The notes: a model not told the origin generated them from the letters alone. Counted from the stretch's first letter, positions 33,203-42,188 are shown. The stretch: DNA of 64,000 nt from Microvirga terrae (GCF_013307435.2 NZ_CP102846.1:492398-556397); one strand, 5' to 3'. A program made the numbers and translations.

Positions 33203-34348
33203 TTAGGACGCCTCCGGGAACGAGATCGTGACCGTCAATCCCGCATCGCTGCGCACGTCGATCTCACCCCGGATCTGCTGGACGAGAGACCGGACGAGGC
33301 CATACCCGAGTGATCCTTCCCGCAGGCTCGACATCCCGATCCCATCATCCCGGACGACCAGTTCGATCCATCCCGGGTGGCTGCGGCGCGCCTGGACGAG
33401 GATCGTCCCTGACCGTGGTGTGGGGAACGCGTACTTGACGGCGTTGGTAACGAGTTCCGTCAGCACAATGCCCAGCGGAACCGCCGTATCGGCCTCCACC
33501 AGGATCCCATCTTCCATCTTTGCCTCGAGGCGGATGTGGTCATCGTTCTCTGTGATTGGCCTCAGGGCCTCGCACAGATCTGCCACGTACACGGAAACGT
33601 CGACGCGCTGAGCCTTCTCCGACTTGCTGAGGAGGTCGTGCACCCGCGCCATGGCGTTGAGCCGGTCCTGGGCCTCCTCAAACAGAGCCCTGACGGCCGG
33701 GTCCGGCTGCCGTCGTCCCTGAATGGCGAGGAGAGATGCAGCAATCGCAAGGCTGTTCTTGGCCCGGTGGTTGACCTCGACCAGCAGCATCTCCCTCTCG
33801 GCAACCAGCGCCGACAGTCTGCCGTTGGCTGCTTCCAGTTCCTGGGTTCTGGCCGCCACTCGGGCCTCCAGTTCCGAGGTCAGCGCGCGAAGGTCCTCTT
33901 CAGCGTCGTAGCGTCGGGTGATGTTGAGGTAGGAGAGAAAGTGGTTGGTGACGGTGCCCTGGCCGTCATCCACGGGACTGGCGAACAGCATGGCCCGAAA
34001 CGGGCTGCCGTCCTTGCGGTACTGAAGGATCTCCAGGGTTTCGTCCCGCCCGTCGGTGATCGCGGCCTCATAACGCCGTATGGCCTCAGGGTCGGTGCCT
34101 GCGCCGTTCATGAAGTGCGGATCTTGCCCGAGCAACTCGTCCATGCTGTAGCCGGACAACTCGACGAACGCGTGGTTGGCAAAGATAATGGGATTGTCGG
34201 GCAGGGTGGCGTCGGTCACGAGCATCGGCATGCGAGTCCGGCGAACGGCCTCGACGAACAGGCCACCCTGCTGCCGTACGGCTTCGATGTGGCGCTCGGA
34301 CACAGTCCGTTCAGGGGTGTCCGCCTTGTTCTCCTCGAACTCGTTCAT
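33203..34348 (-). CDS. LOV-like PAS sensor histidine kinase (HisKA_2/HWE type), third
   Basis: A 381-residue kinase. PAS residues ~30-150 (IIFANHAFVELSGYSMDELL) keep the LOV layout, but the adduct motif reads GQDPHFMNG instead of GRNCRFLQG, so photochemistry is unlikely. A coiled coil (LEARVAARTQELEAANGRLS) leads to LLVEVNHRAKNSLAI (His ~195) and the ATPase (GIVLTELVTNAVKYAF, RDDGIGMS). Its organisation resembles the kinase at 10442. The adjacent receiver at 32689 is the likely partner. Confidence 0.88.
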   Translation of the reverse strand: MNEFEENKADTPERTVSERHIEAVRQQGGLFVEAVRRTRMPMLVTDATLPDNPIIFANHAFVELSGYSMDELLGQDPHFMNGAGTDPEAIRRYEAAITDGRDETLEILQYRKDGSPFRAMLFASPVDDGQGTVTNHFLSYLNITRRYDAEEDLRALTSELEARVAARTQELEAANGRLSALVAEREMLLVEVNHRAKNSLAIAASLLAIQGRRQPDPAVRALFEEAQDRLNAMARVHDLLSKSEKAQRVDVSVYVADLCEALRPITENDDHIRLEAKMEDGILVEADTAVPLGIVLTELVTNAVKYAFPTPRSGTILVQARRSHPGWIELVVRDDGIGMSSLREGSLGYGLVRSLVQQIRGEIDVRSDAGLTVTISFPEAS

Positions 34349-34415
34349 GGCCGATCCAGTGTGATGGGGCTGCGGTGACAGGCTGTCAGGTGTTTGGCAG
34401 ATGCCCTAAATTAGC

Positions 34416-34790
34416 TTACTTGCGCGCCTTTCGGGCGGCATAGCGGGCATCCCGGGCTGCCTTTTGCTCGGCTTTCAGAGCAATCTGACGCTCGGCTCTT
34501 TCTGCTCTCTCTACAACCTCGCTTGCTTCCTGAGCGAGGCGCTGCTCCTGTTCGGCCGCTTGCTGCGCCTCCCGCTCTGCGGCCGCGCGGGCCTGCTCGA
34601 CAATCTTCGCGCTCTCGCGCTCGGCCAGCTGCGCCTCACGGGCGGTGCTGACAGCCTGCCGTGCTGCTTTGCGCTCGGCCACAGCCGGATCGTCCGCACC
34701 CGGCTTGGCCCGGACGCGCTCCAGCATGGCCTTGCGGGCGTTCTGGGCTGTGCTCAGCCGATCGCTAAACCCCTTGTCCTGTGAAACCAC
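34416..34790 (-). CDS. DUF6481-like charged helical protein
   Basis: 124 residues, almost all helix: GFSDRLSTAQNARKAMLERV, then AAEREAQQAAEQEQRLAQEA. It matches my memory of DUF6481, small, highly charged proteins of Rhizobiales. The start is GTG 34790, which directly follows the TGA of the 61-residue gene (TGAGTG), so translation is probably coupled. Coiled-coil or nucleic-acid-binding roles are possible; function unknown. Confidence 0.75.
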   Translation of the reverse strand: MVSQDKGFSDRLSTAQNARKAMLERVRAKPGADDPAVAERKAARQAVSTAREAQLAERESAKIVEQARAAAEREAQQAAEQEQRLAQEASEVVERAERAERQIALKAEQKAARDARYAARKARK

Positions 34791-34976
34791 TCATGCTCTG
34801 ATCTCGCTCTCCCGGACAGCCGGCTCCGTCACACCGGATCTGATCCGGTACGAGACTTCGCCGGTCTCGTCGGCTGGCATGAGCCGTAAGACCTTGTAGA
34901 TGCCGCTGGTACGGCTGTCGGAAATCGGCGCCCGTATGAGGCGCACCATCTGTCGGATCTTGTATTGATGAAACAT
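34791..34976 (-). CDS. 61-residue protein coupled to DUF6481
   Basis: GGAGAG lies before ATG 34976. The product MFHQYKIRQMVRLIRAPISD continues GIYKVLRLMPADETGEVSYR IRSGVTEPAVRESEIRA. It looks like a small SH3-like beta barrel: a short, basic, strand-rich protein with conserved MPADxTGEVSYRI. The same type occurs widely in Hyphomicrobiales without a name. It is the first gene of a two-gene unit with DUF6481. Confidence 0.7.
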   Translation of the reverse strand: MFHQYKIRQMVRLIRAPISDSRTSGIYKVLRLMPADETGEVSYRIRSGVTEPAVRESEIRA

Positions 34977-35020
34977 ACTGGCTCTCCACCGTGGGACTGC
35001 CAAAGGCAGCACCACGCGTG

Positions 35021-35050
35021 CAAACAAAAAGCCGCCCCGTGGGAGCGGCC
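35021..35050 (-). terminator. Rho-independent terminator of the csp gene
   Basis: On the minus strand, GCCGCTCCCACGGGGCGGC is followed by TTTTTGT. This is a GC-rich hairpin with T-run 43 bp after the cold-shock gene. A sister hairpin follows the csp relic at 44895. Confidence 0.75.
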
Positions 35051-35092
35051 TCGATGATCAGTGCGGATATGCTTGCACCAAAGAGACTGGCT

Positions 35093-35302
35093 TTATGCCA
35101 TCTCGATGTTGTTGACGGCGATCTTGCCGGAGCGGCGGTCTTCGGCCGTGTCGAAGGCAACCTTCTGGCCTTCAACGAGGCCGCGCATGCCGGCGCGCTC
35201 GAGAGCGGTGGCATGGACGAACACGTCCTTGCTGCCGTCATTCGGCTGGATGAAGCCGAAACCCTTCATGTCGATGTAGAATTTTACGGTGCCCGTGTTC
35301 AT
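35093..35302 (-). CDS. Cold-shock protein, CspA family
   Basis: A 69-residue CspA-type protein with RNP1 KGFGFIQP and RNP2 DVFVHATAL. It is a single-stranded nucleic-acid-binding beta barrel that acts as RNA chaperone. MNTGTVKFYIDMKGFGF is the usual start. The long leader upstream of such genes often controls expression; here the ~100 bp before ATG 35302 are free of genes until the 102-residue frame. A truncated relative is at 44675-44846. Confidence 0.93.
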   Translation of the reverse strand: MNTGTVKFYIDMKGFGFIQPNDGSKDVFVHATALERAGMRGLVEGQKVAFDTAEDRRSGKIAVNNIEMA

Positions 35303-35339
35303 GGGAGTATCCTTAGGCTATGCGTGAGTGCACGTGAGC

Positions 35340-35648
35340 TCAAGGACATGCGAAAGCACAACCTCGTACTCGGGTTCGTCGATGTTTGGGATGAGTGTCT
35401 GAACGTGCGCCTGGCATACCGAGGCGAAACGGCCCGATTGTTCGGCCAAAAGTCGATACATTGAATATGGGGCTCCCATACCGGATTGCAAGGTGGGATA
35501 GGAGTGTTGCCCTCCAGAGGAGCCGCCGCGAGGCTAGATTCCTCACTCCGCCAGCGATAAAAGCACGGGCCTTCTCGACCGCTGCCGCCGTCTCGCAGGC
35601 TGCCGCCAGCGGCCCCTTCAGCCCTTGTCCCGTCACAATGAAGAACAT
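35340..35648 (-). CDS. Hypothetical protein with conserved N-terminus, probably altered C-terminus
   Basis: GGAG precedes ATG 35648. Residues 1-45 (MFFIVTGQGLKGPLAAACET, then AAAVEKARAFIAGGV) look like a normal strand-helix domain found in short Rhizobiales proteins. From about residue 45 the sequence becomes Arg/Pro-rich (SRRLLWRATL, then PGARSDTHPKHRRTRVRG) and looks untranslated. A frameshift after residue ~45 is likely, making this a possible pseudogene. Confidence 0.45.
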   Translation of the reverse strand: MFFIVTGQGLKGPLAAACETAAAVEKARAFIAGGVRNLASRRLLWRATLLSHLAIRYGSPIFNVSTFGRTIGPFRLGMPGARSDTHPKHRRTRVRGCAFACP

Positions 35649-35741
35649 GCACTCTCCGCTTGGTTGATCTTGTCGGCATGAGGGATGTGATTCCTGATCC
35701 GATGGCCAACCTTTTCTGATGAGGCGGCGGATACCAAATCA

Positions 35742-35776
35742 GAGCCCGCCAAACCACGGCGATGGTTGGCGGGCTC
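35742..35776 (-). terminator. Stem-loop after the PHB-depolymerase-like gene
   Basis: GAGCCCGCCAA and TTGGCGGGCTC form an 11-bp stem, located 8 bp past the minus-strand stop at 35784. On the plus strand it is followed by TTTG. It probably ends the esterase transcript. Confidence 0.6.
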
Positions 35777-35783
35777 TTTGTGC

Positions 35784-37052
35784 TTACGCGGGGGATGCGG
35801 CTGCCGGTTTCGGATGTTCAAGGAAGAAGCGCATCATCTCACGGCTTGCATTAGGGCCCTTGGGTTCAGTGTACGAACCTGCCGAACTTCCGCCGGACCA
35901 AGCATGACCCGCTCCGTGCAGAACCCAATGCTCGAGCATCGGATGTCCACTGTCATCACACTCGACCGTGCGGGTGTAGCGGATCCCGCCTGGAGTCTGT
36001 CCGCGGCTGACGGTCGTTCGGAGATCCGAGCCCGCCCTCGATTGGGCAACAACCTGGTCGCCATTAACGGGGTTGACGGTCGTGTCGCGATCACCATGGA
36101 ACACGATGGTCGGCACAGGCTGCTTGGCCTCGTTGCGATGAGGCGCCCCACCTTGGCGCATGGCAGCAAATGCCGAGGGCATGTCACGCGCCGCTCCGCA
36201 CGCCAGACCCGAGTGGACCCCTACGGCGGCATAGAGATCCGGGTAGGCCGAGCCCATGATCGCCGCTGCCGCCCCACCGGCCGAGAGCCCGGCGACGTAG
36301 ACGCGTCCAGGTTCCACAGAGAGGTCGCGCATGATCTGCCGGGTGATGCCGGCGATCAGCGAGGGCTCACCTTGATCCCGCTGCTGATCGGCTGCGTTGA
36401 ACCAGTTCCAGCACTTGGAGACATTGGCCGACTGCGCCTGCGCCGGATAGGCAACCAGAAACGTCTGCTCTTCGGCCAGCTCGTTCATCCGCGTTCCGGC
36501 GGCAAAGTCGTCCGGCGATTGCGTGCAGCCGTGCAGCATCACCACGAGTGGCACAGGCTGACCCGTGTAGCCGCTGGGGATGTAGAGCTTGTACGTCCTG
36601 CTGCCCGCTTCATTGGCAAAGGTCCGCTCTTCAAAGCGGGCGCCCTCAGGCAGCGGGGCCGGTGCACGGGCTGAACCCCGTCCAGCCAAGCCATCCAGGC
36701 CGAGCGCGGAACCGGGTTGGCCCATGCGGTCGAGGAAGCCACGCAGCGCTTCCGGCACCTGAGGCTGGCCCGAGCCTCCGGCGAAACCACCAAGTGGACT
36801 AGAGGCCTTGGGCGGGAGGTCGAATTTCGGCGGCGTCCAGGCCCCTCCCCCGGCAGATGGCGGCACCATGTCGATGATGCGACGGAAATGCCCTGCTGCG
36901 CGGGTGCTCTCATCTCCTCCAGCGCTGCTCGCGGTCGTTGCTGAATGAGCACCCGCAAGCCCTCCCTGAAGGAGTGCCATGGCTTCTGCAAGCCGGCCTT
37001 CGCGAGTGAGGCGGGTGGCCTCAAGCATGTCGATGTTGGGTTGTGCATTCAT
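35784..37052 (-). CDS. PHB-depolymerase-family esterase
   Basis: A 422-residue alpha/beta hydrolase of the Esterase_PHB family. A ~140-residue N-terminal region (RLAEAMALLQGG, then Gly/Pro-rich) precedes the catalytic domain: oxyanion LVVMLHGCTQSPDDF (~170), nucleophile YVAGLSAGGAAA (~255), Asp in FHGDRDTTVNPVNG and His in LHGAGHAWSGGS (~395). No export signal is evident, so it may act on intracellular PHB or other esters. The nearby phasin and PhaC-like relic fit PHA metabolism. Confidence 0.9.
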   Translation of the reverse strand: MNAQPNIDMLEATRLTREGRLAEAMALLQGGLAGAHSATTASSAGGDESTRAAGHFRRIIDMVPPSAGGGAWTPPKFDLPPKASSPLGGFAGGSGQPQVPEALRGFLDRMGQPGSALGLDGLAGRGSARAPAPLPEGARFEERTFANEAGSRTYKLYIPSGYTGQPVPLVVMLHGCTQSPDDFAAGTRMNELAEEQTFLVAYPAQAQSANVSKCWNWFNAADQQRDQGEPSLIAGITRQIMRDLSVEPGRVYVAGLSAGGAAAAIMGSAYPDLYAAVGVHSGLACGAARDMPSAFAAMRQGGAPHRNEAKQPVPTIVFHGDRDTTVNPVNGDQVVAQSRAGSDLRTTVSRGQTPGGIRYTRTVECDDSGHPMLEHWVLHGAGHAWSGGSSAGSYTEPKGPNASREMMRFFLEHPKPAAASPA

Positions 37053-37160
37053 GGGTTCGATCCTGTTGTGGGGTGAAGTAAGGCAAAGCGGCGCCTGCCC
37101 CTTCCGCGCGGGAAGGGTTAGGCAGGCTCGAAAGTCAGTGAGGCGGGTGCTACCCGGTGG

Positions 37161-37580
37161 TCAGCGCATGCGGTCCTTCAGCGCCTCCTTGACAGCGGGA
37201 CTAGCGTGCAAGGCGCCAAGGACATGAAGGGAGGCGATCGTCTGCTGGGCGAGCTCGGGCGTGACATCACCAGCGATGCTGGCCAGACCGAGCACCTGAA
37301 TGTGCAGCACTTCTCCGGCCGCTTGCACGGCCTCGAGATCCTGGCGGCTGTAGTGGCGCAGGCCCAGGTCGAGTTGGTGGCGCTCGACGGATTTCCTGAC
37401 CACCTCGTTGTGCCGGTCGAGCTGATTGCGAATGGCCGTGCGGATGAAGTCAGTCCGGTTGGAGTAGAAACCCTCCTGGACGAGGAGATCAATATGGCCG
37501 AGGTCGACATAGCCGAGGTTGATCGTGATCTTCTCGCTGTCTGCCGCCTTAGGCCGAAGTTCGTGTACATTGCCGGCCAT
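37161..37580 (-). CDS. CopG/ribbon-helix-helix transcriptional regulator
   Basis: GGAGGG before ATG 37580. The 139-residue protein has an N-terminal ribbon-helix-helix: EKITINLGYVDLGHIDLLVQ, then SNRTDFIRTAIRNQLDRH. The C-terminal half (HIQVLGLASIAGDVTPELAQ) recalls the NikR-like or acidic tail of CopG regulators. It is encoded 108 bp upstream of the PHB esterase on the same strand and may control it (inference). Confidence 0.8.
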   Translation of the reverse strand: MAGNVHELRPKAADSEKITINLGYVDLGHIDLLVQEGFYSNRTDFIRTAIRNQLDRHNEVVRKSVERHQLDLGLRHYSRQDLEAVQAAGEVLHIQVLGLASIAGDVTPELAQQTIASLHVLGALHASPAVKEALKDRMR

Positions 37581-37756
37581 GTCTACCCTCCGCACGCCAT
37601 CTGTCTGGATGGTAAATGGATGGTGCCGTTAGTGAGTTCAAGACCTCCATGCCGATCTTTCGCTGAACCCAACCCGCTGCTTCGCGTCTATGTCAAAGGG
37701 CAGGCATCCTGGTCGGGAGCGTAGTCCTTGGGGTGAGATCTGATCAGGAGACCGCA

Positions 37757-38356
37757 ATGCCCATCGTCCAGCATGTCTATTGCAGCGCCATCATCAGCAA
37801 GAAGATGTGCGATGCCCTGACGAGCTATGTCTTCTCGATCAGTGCCGCCAAAGGTGGCATCGACGAATTCGTGGTCTACCTCGTGACGGGTGGCGGCAAC
37901 CCGAGTTCCGGAATGGAGCTCTACAACTTCTTCAAGGCCAGACCCGAGCGCACCACCATCTACAACATGTCGAGCGTTGACTCGGCGGGCGTGCTGTTCT
38001 TCCTTGGCTTTCAGACGCGCTTTGGTCTTCCGGCCTCCAGCTTCATGGTGCATCAGACGAAGTTCTCAAAAGCCTCCCTGCCCGACTGGTACAGCTACTC
38101 CGACCTGAAGAAATCTGAGCTGGAGCTGCTTGCGGTCGACCAGAAGACCCATCGCGTGATTGCCGCTGAGACGGCCCAGAAGGCTGAGGTACCTCTCTCG
38201 GTGGAGGATGTGGAGGCCGCGGCCAGCCGCACGACCATCTACTTCGCCGAGGATGCTTTGCGGCATGGCTTCATCGAGGACATCGTCACTCCGACCATGC
38301 CGATCCAGGATATCTTCTATCTAACAGATCAGTATCTCGCCGGACTACCGGATTGA
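37757..38356 (+). CDS. ClpP/crotonase-fold serine-protease-like protein
   Basis: AGGAG before ATG 37757. The 199-residue protein follows the ClpP fold: VYLVTGGGNPSSGMELYNFF, nucleophile region MSSVDSAGVLFFLGF (Ser ~84), FMVHQTKF (His ~107) and YFAEDALRHGFIEDI. At the ClpP triad-Asp position (usually DRD before xxxAEEA) this protein reads SRTT, so the acid is missing or elsewhere. Such stand-alone ClpP-like proteins occur in Rhizobiales; activity is unproved. Confidence 0.75.
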   Translation: MPIVQHVYCSAIISKKMCDALTSYVFSISAAKGGIDEFVVYLVTGGGNPSSGMELYNFFKARPERTTIYNMSSVDSAGVLFFLGFQTRFGLPASSFMVHQTKFSKASLPDWYSYSDLKKSELELLAVDQKTHRVIAAETAQKAEVPLSVEDVEAAASRTTIYFAEDALRHGFIEDIVTPTMPIQDIFYLTDQYLAGLPD

Positions 38357-38495
38357 GAGACAGCGCGGCTTTAATGCTTGAGGGCCCATGCCGGATGAGA
38401 AGCGAAAGCTGATTGAAACCGATAATTCTATCCAACGGAAGTGCCCGAAAGCAGACGTAACACAGTTATAAATTGTGCAGGGAACGGCCCCCAGG

Positions 38496-40274
38496 CTAGG
38501 AGAGCGGCCACATGAGCAGGATGAGTGGCACGCCCAACAGCACGACGATGACGGACAGCGGCAGCCCCAACTTCCAATAGTCGCCAAACCGGTATCCGCC
38601 CGGCCCCATTACGAGCGTGTTGCATTGGTGCCCGATCGGCGTAAGAAAATCGCAGGCTGCACCAACCGCGACCGCCATGAGAAAGGCATCGGGGTTGTAG
38701 CCAAGCCGCCCAGCAAAGGTTGCCGCGATGGGAGCCATCACCAGCACCGTCGCTGCATTGTTCAGGAACGGTGTCACGGCCATGGCAGCCACCATGATCA
38801 GCGCCAGGGCGCCGTAGGATGGGAGCGTGCTGGCCAGCTGCGACAGCCATCCGGCCAGGAGATCGGCGCCTCCCGTCGTGCGGATCGCCTCACTGACCGG
38901 GATGAGAGCCCCCAGCATCACGAGAATGGGCCAGTCGACAGCTTCGTAAGCCTCGCGCAGCGAGAGCGCCCCGAGCAGGACGATCAGGACGGCGGCGGTG
39001 AAGAAGGCGGTCGCGACGGGCAGCACTCCGACAGCCGTGAGCACCATGGCGCAGCCCAGGATCACCACGGGAACGAGGCCCTGCCGCACGTTGCCCAGCC
39101 GGATCTCCCGCTCGGCCAGCGGCAGGCAACCGAGTTCCTTCAGCTTGTCCGGGAGCCGCGTGAGATCGCCCTTCAGCACCAGGACGTCGCCGGTCTGCAA
39201 GGTGATGTCGCGCAGGCGCTCGGTGAACCGCACGCCGCTGCGGCTGACCGCCAGCAGATTGATGTTGAAGCGCTCGTGCAACGCCAGGCGCCTGGCACTC
39301 TGTCCGATCAGCATTGAGGTCGGCCCGATGACGGCCTCGACCCCACCTGTCTCCTCGTCCACGTCCTGGCCTTCGGTGGGACGCCTCGCGCCCTCAAGTT
39401 CCAGATAGGCGCGGGCGACACCTCGCTCGAGCGCCTCAGGGTCACCCTCCAGGAGGACAATGTCGCCCTCGCGAAGGACGGCATCCGGCAGGGGCATCAT
39501 GTGCTCGGTTTGATTTCGGACGATGCCCGTCACCAGAACCTCATTGTCACACAGTCTGGCCAGATCACCGACGGTGTGCCCGATGACCGGCGAGGTCGCA
39601 GTCACCCGTGCCTCTGTCATGTAGTCGGTGAGATCGATAGCCTCGTCCATGCTTGCAGCAGCTTTGCGACCACCGGGCAGAAGCCGGTAGCCAAAGGCCA
39701 GGAACGCCACGCCGGCTGCCGCGAGGCCAAGGCCCACGGGAGTGAAATCGAACATGCTGAAAGGCTGTCCCGTTAATTCCTCGCGCACACGGGAGACGAT
39801 GATGTTTGGGGAGGTGCCGACGAGGGTGATCAGGCCACCGAGCAGCGAGCCGAAGGCCATCGGCATGAGAAACCAAGAGGGTGAGGCATTGGAGCGACGC
39901 GCCAACTGGAAGGCGACCGGGATCATCATGGCCAGTGCGCCGATGTTCTTGACGAAGGCGGACAGGACCGTGACCACTGTCACAAGGATCACGATCTGGC
40001 CCTGCACGGACGTGATGTATGGCGAGACGCGATGGAGGGCCGCCTCCAGCACGCCGGAGCGCTCGACCGCCGCACTGACGATCAGCGCACTCGCGACGAT
40101 GATGACGATGTCGTCCCCGAAGCCGGAGAAGGCCACCTTATGCGGCACGATGCCGGCGAACACAGTGGCCAGGAGGGCCAGGACGGCGACGAGATCGTAT
40201 CGCAGGCGTCCCCAGACGAACAGGCCCATCATTCCAGCCAAGATGGTAAAGGCGAGGGTCTGGTCCTGCGTCAT
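38496..40274 (-). CDS. SLC13-family permease with two TrkA_C domains, copy 2
   Basis: Same length (592) and architecture as the gene at 11734: two membrane bundles around a double TrkA_C region (ARLCDNEVLVTGIVRNQTEH, GDVLVLKGDLTRLPDKLKEL). Substitutions are spread over the gene and concentrated in the TrkA_C linker (GARRPTEGQDVDEETGGVEA against GDDRPTRGKGAGEEIGGIEA). AAGGCGG precedes ATG 40274. It lies divergent to a ChaA-type exchanger, an arrangement also present, decayed, at copy 1. Confidence 0.9.
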   Translation of the reverse strand: MTQDQTLAFTILAGMMGLFVWGRLRYDLVAVLALLATVFAGIVPHKVAFSGFGDDIVIIVASALIVSAAVERSGVLEAALHRVSPYITSVQGQIVILVTVVTVLSAFVKNIGALAMMIPVAFQLARRSNASPSWFLMPMAFGSLLGGLITLVGTSPNIIVSRVREELTGQPFSMFDFTPVGLGLAAAGVAFLAFGYRLLPGGRKAAASMDEAIDLTDYMTEARVTATSPVIGHTVGDLARLCDNEVLVTGIVRNQTEHMMPLPDAVLREGDIVLLEGDPEALERGVARAYLELEGARRPTEGQDVDEETGGVEAVIGPTSMLIGQSARRLALHERFNINLLAVSRSGVRFTERLRDITLQTGDVLVLKGDLTRLPDKLKELGCLPLAEREIRLGNVRQGLVPVVILGCAMVLTAVGVLPVATAFFTAAVLIVLLGALSLREAYEAVDWPILVMLGALIPVSEAIRTTGGADLLAGWLSQLASTLPSYGALALIMVAAMAVTPFLNNAATVLVMAPIAATFAGRLGYNPDAFLMAVAVGAACDFLTPIGHQCNTLVMGPGGYRFGDYWKLGLPLSVIVVLLGVPLILLMWPLS

Positions 40275-40473
40275 CGGTTCCGCCTTGGCCGGGGAAGTGT
40301 GGTGATAACGCGGAACTTCCCGGTCGGATTGATCATGGTGCTCTGTTTACCTGGCTAGAGGGAGCAACTCCCGTCGAAGCCCGTACCTGCAATGGAGCCG
40401 TGTCCTCACCTCACCTGTTGTTCGTGTCGAAATCTTCAAATCTCAGACAGTTTCAGAACCGGGAAACAAAGGT

Positions 40474-41583
40474 ATGTTCAAGCTCAGCAGGTTAAGGCTC
40501 CATTCAGTCTGGGTGCTCCCTGCGGCCGCGCTGTTGTTCTTTGCGCTCGCCTCCATTTACGGCTTGAGCGGTGACACCATCTCCTCGCCGATTGGGATGC
40601 TTTTTGCCTCCGCACTGATCCCTCTCCTGATCGGCACCGTGTTCGCGGCGGTCCACCATGCCGAGGTCATCGCGCGCCGCACAGGAGAGCCCTACGGCAC
40701 CCTGGTCCTCACCGTTGCCGTCACCGTGATCGAGGTTGCACTCATCGCCTCCATCATGCTGAGCAGCGACAGCAGCCCGGTGCTTGCTCGTGACACAGTG
40801 TTTTCGGTGATCATGATCGTTAGCAATGGACTCGTCGGCCTATGCATCCTGCTCGGCGGGCTGCGTTATCGCGAACAAGGCTTTCGGGTGACGGGCGCAA
40901 GTGCCTACCTCGTCGTTCTGATCGTGCTCGCAACTCTCACCCTCGTTCTGCCGAACTACACGCAGGCACGCCTCGGGCCGTTCTATTCGCCCAGCCAACT
41001 CATCTTCGTGACCCTGATCACCCTGGCACTCTATGGCGTGTTCCTCTACATCCAGACTGTGCGCGACAGGGATTATTTCCTTGTGCTCGACACCGAGGGT
41101 CTGGGTGCGAGCTCGGAGATGCCTCGAAATCGCTCAGTTCTGGTGAGCGCGGCTCTGCTCGTCCTCTCGCTCAGCGCGGTTATCCTGCTCTCGAAGATGT
41201 TCGCTGCTGTCGTGCAGGCGGGTACGGCACTCGTCGGCGCTCCTGAAGCTGTCATAGGGGTCGTTGTGGCCCTGCTGGTTCTGCTGCCGGAGAGCGTCGC
41301 GGCGGTTCGGGCGGCACAGGCAAATCAGCTGCAGAAGAGCCTCAATCTGGCTCTCGGCTCGTCACTGGCCACCATCAGCCTGACAATTCCCACGGTTGTG
41401 GCGGTCAACCTCACGCTCCAGAAGGACCTCGTGTTGGGGCTCGATGGCGAGGACACCGTGCTGCTCATGCTCACGGCTGTCGCGAGCCTTCTCACCTTCG
41501 GTACCGGGCGGACCAACATTCTCTACGGCTTCGTCCATCTCGTGATCTTTGCGACGTTCCTGTTTCTCGTGTTCGTCCCTTAG
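40474..41583 (+). CDS. ChaA-type Ca2+/H+ (Na+/H+) exchanger
   Basis: A 369-residue CaCA-superfamily membrane protein of the ChaA/y4hA type with about eleven helices. The two alpha repeats are visible: VAVTVIEVALIASIMLSSDS (~85-105) and VVALLVLLPESVAAVRAAQA (~265-285), each with the conserved acidic residue needed for cation exchange. AAAGG precedes ATG 40474. It probably exports Ca2+ or Na+ in exchange for protons. Divergent from the SLC13 permease with a 199-bp shared promoter region. Confidence 0.9.
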   Translation: MFKLSRLRLHSVWVLPAAALLFFALASIYGLSGDTISSPIGMLFASALIPLLIGTVFAAVHHAEVIARRTGEPYGTLVLTVAVTVIEVALIASIMLSSDSSPVLARDTVFSVIMIVSNGLVGLCILLGGLRYREQGFRVTGASAYLVVLIVLATLTLVLPNYTQARLGPFYSPSQLIFVTLITLALYGVFLYIQTVRDRDYFLVLDTEGLGASSEMPRNRSVLVSAALLVLSLSAVILLSKMFAAVVQAGTALVGAPEAVIGVVVALLVLLPESVAAVRAAQANQLQKSLNLALGSSLATISLTIPTVVAVNLTLQKDLVLGLDGEDTVLLMLTAVASLLTFGTGRTNILYGFVHLVIFATFLFLVFVP

Positions 41584-41772
41584 AGGAAGACGTCGCTCAG
41601 GATTAGTGCTCGTCCACCTTCTTGTCAGGGACGGGATATCCCCGTCTCCATAGCCCCGCCGGCCGTTAAGCTTAACCTTCGAAGCCAGAGCGGGTTGCCC
41701 TTCCAGGCGCCTCACTGCTTTCCGGATGGCGCTGACAACATCCTGAGCGGTTTCGAGGAAACCTTTGTGCAT
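41362..41772 (-). CDS. GRRGYGD-motif small protein, copy C (3' part doubtful)
   Basis: GTGAGG lies before ATG 41772. Residues 1-48 (MHKGFLETAQDVVSAIRKAV, then KVKLNGRRGYGDGDIP) match the 49-residue proteins at 16543 and 52032. The frame then runs on into the antisense of the ChaA gene for about 75 residues with no coding character. Only the first ~50 codons are supported; a frameshift probably removed the natural stop. Confidence 0.45.
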   Translation of the reverse strand: MHKGFLETAQDVVSAIRKAVRRLEGQPALASKVKLNGRRGYGDGDIPSLTRRWTSTNPERRLPLRDEHEKQERRKDHEMDEAVENVGPPGTEGEKARDSREHEQHGVLAIEPQHEVLLEREVDRHNRGNCQADGGQ

Positions 41773-41825
41773 ACCGGCCTCACTTTCTGCGCCCCAGCTA
41801 CCCTGAGGCGGTTGATCCGCTCAGT

Positions 41826-42188
41826 CTAACCACCCGGCCTGGGATCCAGCGCTTCCGAGAACATCATAGTCAGGACGGGCTGATTGGCTCTGTCCATGAT
41901 CTCGATCTGCCAGCTTCGCCGATCCTCGCCCTTTTGATCCCCTACTGCGATCATGTCGCGTACCTTGTCGGTGGCAGCAACTCGCATAGCCTGAAGGTCA
42001 GAATACACCTCCCCTTCGGGATCCTCGATCACACCGCCCTCGGTCCGGACGTTGAAGTAGTAGAGAGCTGGTTCTCCCTTGGATGGAGGGTGCGGCTTTC
42101 GCGAGCGGTGAGATCGGGGCGCCCCGCCCTCATCATCCCACCGTTTGAGATCCTGACGCTGGCTTGGCTTCTTAGGATCTTGGCTCAT
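41826..42188 (-). CDS. DUF6894-type protein with basic N-terminal extension
   Basis: A 120-residue protein. The first 45 residues are Lys/Arg/Pro-rich. The domain begins LYYFNVRTEGGVIEDPEGEV and continues YSDLQAMRVAATDKVRDMIA, then WQIEIMDRANQPVLTMMFSE, matching the DUF6894 layout seen at 62482. ATG 42188 has no Shine-Dalgarno; an AT-rich TATATATTGTG lies just upstream, so translation could be leaderless. Function of the family unknown. Confidence 0.65.
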   Translation of the reverse strand: MSQDPKKPSQRQDLKRWDDEGGAPRSHRSRKPHPPSKGEPALYYFNVRTEGGVIEDPEGEVYSDLQAMRVAATDKVRDMIAVGDQKGEDRRSWQIEIMDRANQPVLTMMFSEALDPRPGG

